This document shows, in pieces, positions 32,679 through 43,465 of a stretch of DNA of 64,000 bases; position 1 is the stretch's first letter; the number at the start of each line of letters is the position of its first letter. Source of the DNA: Plantago major (lineage: Eukaryota; Streptophyta; Magnoliopsida; Lamiales; Plantaginaceae); assembly GCA_026545765.1 (NCBI GenBank), contig JAIFAC010000183.1, positions 87,436 through 151,435 of the forward strand, given 5' to 3'. The notes beneath the pieces were generated by a model, which was not told the origin of the DNA, did not search any database, and saw only the letters and a program-made list of their open reading frames with translations. The position numbers were made by a program, and so were the translations under genes.

Positions 32679-35367
32679 TCATGGTTCTGCTAGCTGTAAG
32701 GACTTCTTTGGTTCCGTGGCAGTTTCATCAAACATGCCTGTATCTACACCGTTGGATGTTTTCTTGACCACCACTACAGGCAACTCATTTGCCTTGTTCT
32801 CGTCATATGTTAGTCTGTTTGTATCCGACATCTCTTTGCTTTTACCCCATACCACTGAGTACAGCCCAAAGACTATGATCACCGCTCCGATCAAGCTACA
32901 TAGTTTTATTCAATTTAGCAAACAGCTTAGTATGTGTGTTTGTTCCATATCAAGAAGAAGAAATGGCATTTAATTTTTCAAGATTATAGCTCGGAAAATG
33001 TAATGTACTAATGGATTGTGAATGAATGTACCTTCCAAGGTGAACTTGTTCTGCCAAAACAATAGCTCCCAACACAGCAGTAATAATCATACTGAGAGGA
33101 CTAAATGCGGTCACAAAAACAGGACCACGAGACTTGTTCTGGCATACCTGCATAAAGTCTGCGATTCCAGAACAAACAATCCCCTGCATACGTCGAGGCA
33201 ATTAGTATCATTTTGTTGACTTTGTACTCATATTAGTCAAATTCCTTCATCTGTTAGTGTACTCACAGAATAGGCTGCAGCTAGAAGCCTTGAATCGAAT
33301 CCAATAGCCCACGCACTCTTCTCTCGTTCCACTACAGCAGCTACAAGTCCACCTTCGACCAGCCCCATGAAACAAACTAAAGATGTCAAGGACAATTCGC
33401 AGGTACTCTTCAACGTCTTGTTCTACAAAAGAGCGATATCACACACCGTGTTAATTGCCAATCAAGTATTAACTATACTAGCCTAACATAGGGAAGGCGA
33501 AGGTATCTGAATTACATATCGAGTTCAAGATCCCTGATCTATGCGGGATACTCAAATGTATATTTTAGTGAGCGTCGCTACGAAGATTTCATATTAACTT
33601 ACTTGCAAGATAAAGAATAGAGCCCAGCCGACGATACAGCATAGTAGCATTATCGTGCCGGTGAGCCAGTGTTGATCGGAGGCAGCAGCAGCAGCAGCTT
33701 TGTGGTGGGTGGTTGGGTGGGAGGAGAAGAGAATGTTGACAACAGGGCCTTTGTACAATGTCATGAGCATTGCACCTAACACTGTTATTGATGTTCCAAT
33801 CACCTTAGCCAAACTGTACACCTTCTTCAGATTGACTTTCTCAACCTAAGGTTCATTACATTTCAAACAAGACTTGTGTTGGATTCATCTTTAAACAAAT
33901 TCAGACATAAATCAAGATTCTGTTGAGCTAATTGAGTGGTTCAAATTTCATGTCAGGTTACTTGTCAATGTGTGAAAAAATGCTCATTTTATTACCCTGA
34001 GTTTTTAGATTAGAAAGTAATGCCATGTTCTCTTTCAAGGATTATGAAATTGTTAGGAACATAAGAAAAGGATAAGAAAGTGAAATAATTGAACAAGAAA
34101 ATAAGGCTATGTTATCTTTTATGCAAATGGCTGAATTTATTTGTAGTATAAAAACAAGCAGTGAGGCGATCTGGCTGAAATTAATGTTTTTAGGATGAAT
34201 AGAACAGATATATGTTCTCTAAAGATCATCAATTTGTTTTTCCAGAATGAATCAAGCAATAAAAGCTTACCTGAAAAGCACAGCCAGTATGAAAGTGATA
34301 GCTGGAAGAACATTAACAATGGCAGAAGCAAATGTTGCTGAAGTATACTGCATTCCCAGAAAGTACAAGTTCTGGTCCAGAACTGGCCTATACAATTCAA
34401 CATTTTTAGTCCAAATTAACACATGAACCATGAAAATTAGGAAAAATACATCTCATTTAATTGCACGAGTGATCAACTCAAGAAATTTTCAGGTATAATG
34501 TCTCAGCTTACCAATAATACTAGACAAAGCAATAGAACATGACAATTTGAACTCATCATCACCTTGAAAATTCAATTGTGATTTATTTGATTTTAGAAAC
34601 ATGTGGGGTTTTCATCAATAATTAAGGTGTCCTAGACTCATAATAGCTCCAGTAATCTTGGAAAGGTAATAGAACAATCTCGCATGTAACATGCTTCAAG
34701 TTTATATATTTAAACCACATGCATGCTTATAAACCTTGACTGACATATATGTATACATCTCTTCATTCTTGAATCACATAATATTAAATATTAATTGCAT
34801 TGACTCTTGTTATCTTACGTAGTCATGTATAAATTACTGTGAAAATTTTAATTTGTGTAAAATTGGTTTTCCCTTATCACATATATAAACAACCAATTGG
34901 ATTATATAAGCGGTAACCGAGTCAGTTTTACGTAGTTAAAACTATTTTTATAAGATACTTAATTACTAGTATTGATCATGAACACTAGTATGAAATATAA
35001 ACACATGAGTATGAAGAAGGGCATTACTCTAAGAAAGCCAGCACCATCACTTTAAAGAATACTGATTTTGTCAAGCAAGGCCTTGTTTTCCTGCAAAAAA
35101 TAAATAAAATTATAACATGATATTTCGGTGTGACAATATATTCATATATAACGTTCTAAGAATACGAACACTTACTTCTCAAGAAAATACGCGCATGGGG
35201 CAAAAACTACAGTAGCAACGCATGCGATACAACCAAGATCAGTGACTGAACCCTCCCTTCAAGGAAACTAGTGTAATGATGTACATTCCAGCATAACCAA
35301 ATTGAAGAGCCACCATAGCCAAATAAGGCTTAATGCTGTTAAAAACCTCACAAATTCGACTTGCCAT
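32679..35367 (-). pseudogene. WAT1-related / UMAMIT transporter, gene B, disrupted
   Basis: All seven exons line up with gene A: 35176-35367, 35028-35090, 34271-34387, 33603-33845, 33267-33422, 33032-33183, 32679-32895, all with GT..AG ends. The start [20 protein letters not shown] is good. Exon 1 is then 5 bases short and meets a stop after FSH (residue 44), where gene A has [10 protein letters not shown]. Exon 4 is 243 rather than 244 bases, so its first codons leave the frame. Exon 5 has three scattered single-base losses that change five residues but restore frame. The other exons read well ([33 protein letters not shown]). As given it cannot make a full protein. Either it is a young pseudogene or these gaps are sequence errors. 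Confidence 0.75.
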
Positions 35368-35456
35368 TTTCTCTCTTTGTAATTTGTAATAATTAATCTC
35401 TCTACACTTGAACACGATTAGTTAATATGATGCTCAAGAATGTGATTGTAAGTGGG

Positions 35457-35464
35457 CTTTTATA
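35457..35464 (-). promoter_or_regulatory. TATA box of WAT1-like gene B
   Basis: TATAAAAG on the minus strand, 90 bases before the ATG, in the context TTTTTGTGTGTATAAAAG shared with gene A. Confidence 0.6.
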
Positions 35465-35499
35465 CACACAAAAAGCAAGTAGTAAAGAAATAAGAACAA

Positions 35500-36149
35500 A
35501 TTCAATTTAATTTTTCTACATGTTTGAGTGCAACACTTGTGCATGTGCATGGTGGAATAAGAAGCTTTAAATTCCCCTAGATTCCTTTTATTCCATCAGC
35601 CTAAAATACCACCTACTGCTCTAGCAACTAAGTGATGTAACATTTGATACTATTAATTATATTATTTGATACTATTAAAACAAATCTTTGCTTGAAAAGT
35701 TAATATTTCTTTTTATGGATTTCCAAGTAAGAAACCGTATGGAATTTTTAAATGTTGAATTATTAGAAGATGTAGGTCAGAATAATTTGACCAACTAATG
35801 TGATTAAGGTTAAGTGCAATGTGATCGAGTTGTAGGGATCATTGCTTCTTTTGTGTGGAGGGTGAGTGGACACTTTTTTATAAATGGCGTTACATTATTA
35901 ATCCGGGTATTTTACGGGGCATGATTTTTTAAGTTGTTTGTTGATCGCACTCTTTCTCTTCTGTGAGATGACACTTGTTATTAGATGCGCTTTGCTGTGT
36001 TGTGTTTCGAACTTAAGAGCTCAAATGACAATTTTAAAATCGAGGAGAGGAGACGGATAGTGCTAAATTGAGAAAAACATTAATTATGTTGAGGACAATC
36101 AATTTATATTAGAAAAGTTAGAAAAATAAATCAGAACCAATGTTTTTCA
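35500..36149. other. No gene seen; upstream region of gene B
   Basis: AT-rich. The stretch 35500-35700 keeps loose similarity to the region upstream of gene A (GTGCAACACTTGTGCATG against GTAACACTTGCATGCATG), so it is probably the old shared promoter. Confidence 0.4.
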
Positions 36150-36930
36150 CAAAATCGAGAGAGGCAGTCTGGATAAGTTATCTATTAAGAAAATTATTGA
36201 TGTTCTTAATCAAAAGCGTTTATGTTGTTAACAAAATGTCTTTTTGTAATATGAAAAACACCGATATTGAGAATAATCCTATAATTGTAGGACCCGACAC
36301 GAAAATGTATTTAAAATCTGAGTTAAGGTTGGATTACACCCTTGATTCAATGGCCGACCGAAGACCACCCTTTAACCGACCGCATCCAAATTTGACACAC
36401 GATCCAGCGAAATTGACATGGCCCAATTTTTTATGCAGGGTAGGGTGGGTACCTATCCGCCCATACCAAAAAAAAAAAAAATCGCGAAAACATGTGGAAA
36501 ATTATTTTTGTGAAATAATTTTTTTTACATGAGTTAGTGGAATTGGTGCAGGCCCCCACCCGGTGACAAAAACATTCACGAAAACATGTAGGAAATTGTT
36601 TTGTGAAATAATTTTCGCTAGGTAGGTGGGGTGCCCCACTAACCGATAAAAAATGTGGGATTTTTTTTTCTTTCAAAATTTCGAGTTCGGTTTCTAGGTC
36701 TTCCTGATTTTAAAATTGCGGATTAGGTGCATGTACGGGTTTTAAAATTGCGGGTTAGGTGCGTGTATGAGTTCTAAAACCTGTTAAAATCATCGGGTTC
36801 CACCCCACGGATTTTTAATGGGTGGGCACTACCGTTCTGAGACTATAATATAGACAGTTTGATTAATAACATCGATTATTTTATTAACAACATAGGTTTG
36901 TCTTTAGATAACTTATCTAGAAACAGTATT
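36150..36930. mobile_element. Palindromic MITE split by a second repeat
   Basis: 36150-36275 and 36840-36930 are the two halves of the MITE family seen at 31144-31402 (GATAAGTTATCT, GTTAACAAAATG, GATTAATAACATCGATTATT). Between them lie about 560 bp of different sequence flanked by CCTATAAT and ACTATAAT (7 of 8 alike), rich in GCGGGTTAGGTGCG and CCCACCCGG strings like those at 29900-30060. This reads as a hAT-like insertion into the MITE; its inverted ends are not clear. Confidence 0.5.
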
Positions 36931-37208
36931 TGATGAGAATTACTCATGTTTTTTTATATACCAAAAGTTCATTTCAATCTAATAAATTTGTTTAAAATGA
37001 GATACTATAATGAAGTAACACTACCGGTCAGTTGTTGAAACTTGAAGGTGACAATCATGGTGTTTGGTATAAAACTCTACATTAAACTTAAGGTGAGGAG
37101 AGCTTCTAAAAAAAAAAAAAAAAATTTAAGGTGAGGAGAGTTGATGAATAGTGAGTACCCAGAAGTTGAGTTTTGAATTTTTTGTTTAATATTACAATGT
37201 GATACTTA
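36931..37208. other. No gene seen
   Basis: AT-rich, with a small direct repeat of TTAAGGTGAGGAGAG (37088 and 37125) around an A tract. Confidence 0.4.
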
Positions 37209-37217
37209 TAAGTATAT

Positions 37218-37381
37218 CTTTTTTTTCAAACCAAAAATATATTAAGAAAACATAGAAACATTATTACACGAGCATAAGAATATGCTCAACAATCCAACAA
37301 ATAACACCAAGAGCCCTTCACAAGTAATACTTTGTTTAAACCAAAACTATTCCAAAATCACAACCAAATTAAGTCAAAGTG
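37218..37381 (-). mobile_element. 5'-truncated LINE 3' end
   Basis: A 164 bp insert sits between perfect 9 bp copies of TAAGTATAT (37209-37217, 37382-37390). On the minus strand it ends in TTTTTGGTTTGAAAAAAAAG, the usual tail of plant L1-type LINEs, just before the target duplication. Short length with a tail and variable-length target duplication is what truncated reverse transcription leaves. Confidence 0.7.
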
Positions 37382-37390
37382 TAAGTATAT

Positions 37391-38376
37391 TTGAATTTTG
37401 AATTTTCAAGTTTATAAATAATAACTGAAATCAAGTAACATAGTGTAGAGTTGAGAAATAAATATAAAAGTTTTGCAAAACTCAATTCGAGTTGAGTTTT
37501 ATCAACTCAAGTTTCAAGCCAAACAGGTGGAATACATTTTCATAACTTTTTATTGAAATCGGGAACCTCTTTTTCTTTTCTATTTTTAGAAAAAATCGAG
37601 AACTTTAAGACCATTATTTATATATGCATTTAGGAAACTTGAATAATGGCGGAATATAGATTGAGTAAGTCACCTCATGGTGACCGTCTTTATAAAGAGA
37701 CTAGTGGTAGACAAAAATTATCGTTATGTATAAAAAAACATTAAAGGTTTTTTACTAAAAATCGGTGAGATACATATTCATAAAAATGACATAACATGTT
37801 CACCGTAAAACATTCTCTTGATATTATCGTTTAATACATTCTACTTATACTCAAGAACATACGTCCATCTTTCAGGTCCCTCACTAATGCATCTCTCTTC
37901 GAAGACTGTGTGTAGATTAAAAGCACACAAAAAATACGTGACAGTAGATTCAAGACTTAGATAATCTTCAAATTTCCAAATAAATAATATATATCTCCTG
38001 ATTTTGTATGGGTATCGATAAGTTGACCTTTGAAATATCTAGGCGAATGAGTCGACTATAACATAATTTTAACTACTACGATTAAAACTATTGAGTGAGT
38101 CGAATTCAAAGTATTTTTTTAAAGTAGTATTATAATCATTTAGTTGGCGCGTGGAGAAACCAAATTGAAAAGCCAATTTCACCTATTCCAGTGTATTTTG
38201 GGTTTAGACAAATAGAAAGGCCATGCGCACAAACCCTCGCGTGTGTTTCACACTTTAATCTTAACATGGAAATAACAAACAATGTCTCTATATGTTCTGT
38301 GTATATCCTAATAGAAATTTTCTCAACTGTCTCCTGACAACGTTTATCTACAAAATAAATTTCACCACTCGATTCC
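37391..38376. other. No gene seen
   Basis: Non-coding. 37667-37710 (AGTAAGTCACCTCATGGTGA and following) resembles one end of a Mutator-like MITE, but I found no partner end. Confidence 0.35.
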
Positions 38377-38384
38377 GTTCTCTT

Positions 38385-39331
38385 GGGTAGAATGTATAAA
38401 TGTACCTATGTTCTTTGAAAAATGCGAGGATGTACCTATTGTTATTGAAATTGCGAATGTCACCATATTATTTCTGATATGCACACTTGCTCCAATTGGT
38501 GTGTGTGTTACACTCTCCATGTGCAAGTGAATCCATTTTCTTTTTCAAGCATACAAGTGTTAAAAATTCACAATAATTTTTTTTGGAACCAAGAGCAATA
38601 AGATTAATTTAAAATTATTAAAACTACTAAAAAATTATAATAAAATGAACTAAAAAAGAAATATGTGAAAATTAAAAGAAATATAAATGTATGTATGTAT
38701 GTATGTATGTATGTATATATATATAATAGATTTAATTACTAAATTGAAGAATAATTATATAAATAAAAATGTTATAAAAAATTATTGTGATATTATCAAA
38801 ATTTATAATAGCACTACAAAAAGTTATCAAAATTATTGAAGGCAAAAGTGTTATGAAAATATAGTGTATATTATGAATTATTGTTATTCTGAAAATATTT
38901 AAGTGAAAGTGTCTAACTCTTTTAGAAAATTATATTAATACATTTACACTAATTTTCAAAAACAATTATAAATAAAAAAAATATGGTATTTTCATCATTT
39001 TATATTTCATATTTAATTTGTACCTTTAATAAAAGTTTCTAATTTTATATAATCCTTAATAATTTTTTTGAAACTACCATACTATTTGTTTAAACTCTTA
39101 TATTTTATTAAGAAAAATTAATTTATTGTTCTTATAATTGGTGAATATTTAAGATTTTTGTGCCAAAAAATAAGACAACTTGCACAAATGGAGAGTGTAA
39201 TACACACACCATTATTGGAGCAAGTGTGCATACTTTTGAAGAACATGTGTTACATTAGTGCGTGCAATTTCGAAAACGAAGTACGTTCGTGCATATTTGA
39301 ATAACATATGATACATTTGTGCATTTTACCC
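38385..39331. mobile_element. Non-autonomous Mutator-like element with long inverted ends
   Basis: 947 bp. About 150 bp at each end are inverted copies: the left contains TATGCACACTTGCTCCAAT and GTTACACTCTCCATGTGC, and the right holds the complement of nearly the same strings. Outer tips are GGGTAGAATG and, inverted, GGGTAAAATG. Flanks GTTCTCTT (38377-38384) and GTTTTCTT (39332-39339) fit an 8-9 bp target duplication with one change. The interior is AT-rich with no transposase, and includes a short (ATGT)n at 38691-38713. Confidence 0.75.
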
Positions 39332-39837
39332 GTTTTCTTACATCGAATTCTCCATCGATTTTCTTCCATGTTATTACTTCAATATATATCTCTTGTGCTG
39401 TGGATATCTTATTTCCCACAATTTTCTCCCGTTCTCCTCGAAAGTTTCTTTGCTTTGGGCTTTTCCATGGTGAGCGAGAGTTGCTCTTGCCCCTACACAG
39501 TGCTCGACCACGATGGCGTCGTGAGATTATACTTACTCTATTAAGGATGATCGCGATCTTTATATTATTATTATTGCTCTTTGAAGCTTCATTGACCTAA
39601 TTTGTGCAATTGAGGCAGATCCCTTTATTCAGAAAAGAAACTCCTTTCTTTACCATGTGTATGTAGATTTTCTTAATTTGTATATTCTTTAGTTTCATTT
39701 TTTTAAATCTAGATCTATAGCTTTATGTAACTTGATATTATTTCAAAAGCAAGATATTATATACTATGTTTTAAGCAAAAACAATCACCCTAATTATAAT
39801 TTCAAGATATGTGTTGGAATAATTGATTTGTGATATA

Positions 39838-40091
39838 CTACCGCCATTTTATTACAATCTTTTCACTTTTGACTTTAACGGATCAACCATAATCAATTTT
39901 GACCTTGAATTCTATAAATATTATGATAAAAAGAATTAACAAAATTATATAATGAAAATTTAAACTAATAGTATTCATAATAGAATTCTATTAAGTATTA
40001 AATTATTATATTTTAATAGTAATTCATGGTCAAACTTAATTATAGTTGATTGCAGAATAGTAAAATGGAAAGGTTATAAAAACGGAGGGAG
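39838..40091. mobile_element. Stowaway MITE
   Basis: 254 bp between TA dinucleotides (39836-39837, 40092-40093). Left end CTACCGCCATTTTATTACAA, right end the complement of CTCCCTCCGTTTTTATAACC. The internal sequence is AT-rich with no gene. Confidence 0.78.
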
Positions 40092-42611
40092 TAACAACTT
40101 GTGAGGGTGTTATCGCGTGTCAAGGAGATGTTAAGAGGGTGAATGATGATATAGTCAAAACAGTGTTGTTACACGAACCTCACAAATTGTATACATTGTC
40201 TACACAAATCAATTCATCAAGATTAGCACAAACAATTAAATCTTTGTTATTACTAATAAACTAAGCATGGGTATCAAACGAATTCGTAGAAGACAATTCA
40301 CCAATCCTAAAAAAAATATATTTAAGAACTCAATCGCCGATTTGCACAACTTGTAACATCCATCTAAGCAAAACATATAAATTTGGAATACGGTTCCATC
40401 TAATTTTAGTATAGTATATAATAATAATAATAAATATAATAATAATAATAATAATAACCAACAAAATCGCGCGTGGAGAAGGCCAAAAATTTCGCCGATA
40501 TTGTCTCGATTTGGCTGTTGTGTGTTAACAAGTTTGATTTCCCAGCTTAACCTCACTCTCACACTCGTAATGCGTGAGATACACGCTCAGACCTTTTTAT
40601 TTAATTTAATTATATATTTCGTTCTTCATAACTTTTGTCTTTCTTCTTTCTGTGTCCAAATTTATCTCCATCATTCCTTGTTTCTGCTCATCTTTTAATT
40701 CATTCATGCCGTCCGAGAATTACCAGAATTAGGATTACAATTCTCATAATTGTGCAAACAAGGTAAATCTCTTTCTCTTCATCATCAATTTAATATTAAA
40801 TATCCATATCAATTAATTATTGTCAATGCTAACATGCATGAGTTGTGCAATTTAATTGACAAGGAATACAGATATCCTGCTTATAACTTTGTCCAGTAAC
40901 ATCTCCTTCGTTTTCTTTTGATCTTCTAGAATTAAGCTGAAAAGTTGTATAATTTTCATACAAAGGTATTGACAGTGCATTGTTCGGCTGATGAAGCCAT
41001 CCCAGTAGATGCATTTGAGTTCACCAAGATCCTACCAAACCACCAGCTACAATTGTTATACTTCACATCAAGATGAATTCGCAGTGGTTATTTACCTTTT
41101 ATGAAGGAATGCATGCAACATGTTTGATATGTTGCCAAATAGGCAACTTTAATCTCTAAATTTGCATGCCAATTTTTGGTCGTCAGCTGCGAAGTAACCT
41201 CTTCCTTCTGAACAGTGACGATGGAGATTTGGCGAAGCTGTGTGCTCAATTGCTCGTAGTATGTAGTAGAAGTACGTGTAAGTTGTTTCACTAGCCTATA
41301 CAGTGACAGAATTTGATGCTCAAGGTCACTAAGACCACTAATAATCTACCAGTCCTTAGTGAATACTTGGTGAATCTTATGAGTAGTCCATATCTATTGT
41401 ATCAATATCATTGCATGTTATGCAAATGATGAGTAATTGATTGTGTTCTCTGCAATTCAAACAATAAATAATTATTCTTAAGCCATAATTTAAAATATTA
41501 AATTTAAGTGAAATAGAAAGCTTTGTTAGGGATGGACTAAGTAGTACTATATCTTTTCAAATTTGTTTTCTAAAATATAGCATGATAACACGTGTTACTT
41601 AAATTATAGTGATATAATATAACACAATAAGACTCTTCTAACTGCCCTTGCCCTACATAGTATTTTTATAATTAATGAATCATGTACGTATATGCCTGAT
41701 TCAGTTGCGTCCCAAACTCTCAATCACACTCCATCTTCTAGCTACTAATCAGCTGATCATGGATGCATTATTGATCATGGATGTATTATTGCATGATTCT
41801 TTTGACACACTAAGGCTCGACTCTATTTAGCAAAACTACGGTAGATGGTAACCTGGCGATGGTGATTAATAACTATTACGATTAGGTGGTGATAAGCTAG
41901 CTAATTAACTATCTTAAAGCTAGTTGATTTTAATGTAGGTGTTTAGCAAATTAGGTGATAAATAGCGGTATTTTAATAAAATAACGTAAAAAGGGCATTA
42001 CTCTTATTTTTATTTTCTTTAATCTTTCTCTTGTATTATTAAACTATATTTTTTTAAATAATAGTACATCACATTTTTCTAATTATTCTAATATATATTC
42101 AATGTACTTTTCACGCTACTATAATAACATCATTAAAAATTTGAAGTTGAAAAAATATTAGTTTAGCATTCTAACTTAGTAAGGAAAAAAAATCGGTAAT
42201 TGTGTATGTACTACATGTATGCATAGTTGCAAACAAATACAAAATGTATAACAAAGGGTATAAGCAGTGGGTTTTCCTTTTTTTCTAATTTAGGTCAGGG
42301 ATATTTTCGGAATGAAAAAGATAAGAAGGAGATTTTTTTTAACAAAAAAAAGCTAACTTGGTAACTTCAATCATTATTTGATTTAAAGCATGCGTTAACG
42401 TAACGAACTTTTATTAGTTAATGGTCGAAAAATTCGTGAAATTTGAAAAACTAATAAACAAATCTAATTAAAAAAGATTTAATCTAGCATAAAGAGCATT
42501 CAAATCCCACAAAAAGAGAGTAGAGTTATAGAGTAATGTCGATTGATTAATTACATGAGTCATTATACGCCTAAGTTAAGGATTAAGCATCTAATCAATA
42601 TCACTAAGAGG

Positions 42612-42615
<4 letters not shown>
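40092..42615. other. No certain gene; two weak candidates
   Basis: 40480-40765 is pyrimidine-rich with TCTTCTTTCTGTG and a donor-like AACAAGGTAAATCTC at 40757, so it could be an untranslated first exon; no coding exon follows that I recognise. At 41088-41330 the minus strand is open with even residue use (QLTRTSTTYYEQLSTQLRQI, then VTSQLTTKNWHANLE) and looks like a helical coiled segment of a real protein, but I cannot name it. A (TAA)n tract lies at 40420-40457. The rest is AT-rich. Confidence 0.3.

Positions 42616-42662
<47 letters not shown>
42616..42662. repeat. (AT)n microsatellite
   Basis: About 23 TA units. Confidence 0.9.
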
Positions 42663-42666
<4 letters not shown>

Positions 42667-43379
42667 GTTATTAGGACGGGCTAGTGGCTAAAAATATTAA
42701 TTAATCAACACATACACAAAAGTTGCTCCAACTGACTAGGGATACATGTAATTGGCTTCAATTAATTAAGCCACTATTAAATGACTCGATTGGAAATGTT
42801 TCTTTTTTCAATTTTTGTTATCTTTTGTTCTTTTAAAAAATGGTTGATTTAGAGAAAAACTATTCACTTTTGCTTTCGAAAAGCTTTCTTTTTGTTGCGT
42901 GGAAGTATTCTTCTACCATCATTGAGCCAAGATGTGACATGCGGTGGATGGGCTACAACTTCCTGAAGAACCCTCACCATCCTATATCCGTTGATTCAAA
43001 ACGATATGACCACGTGTCCTAATAGTCGTATTTCATATTGAAGAAATTGAAGAAAAAGGAAAAAAGTATTCCTCTAGGTTAAACTTTAAGGATTTGTAGG
43101 GTGCGTGATGGAATATATCTGATCAAATTTACAAAGAACTATATTTGATGCATCTTAAATTATGACGTGCTCAAATTATTTCCAAACCATCTTTACATTG
43201 ATTTTGAGTTTTTGACGTAGGAATATGGTATCGACCGCTAAAGATTCGTATAGAAAACCAACAAATAATTTGACGATAAGACTACTTTCCGTGTAAATAT
43301 TATTATCTAAATCTGAGTTTAAGAATAGCGGTTTAAATAAATTATCGAAAGCGGTATAAGTTATCGATAAAATCGTTTC

Positions 43380-43380
<1 letters not shown>
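42663..43380. other. No gene recognised
   Basis: A 60-codon plus frame (42840-43022) starts MVDLEKNYSLLLSKSF; it is in an AT-rich setting and matches nothing I know. Confidence 0.3.

Positions 43381-43459
<79 letters not shown>
43381..43459. repeat. (TA)n microsatellite, about 79 bp
   Basis: Nearly 40 perfect TA units. It creates a false Tyr-Ile open frame on the minus strand. Confidence 0.92.
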
Positions 43460-43460
<1 letters not shown>

Positions 43461-43465
<5 letters not shown>

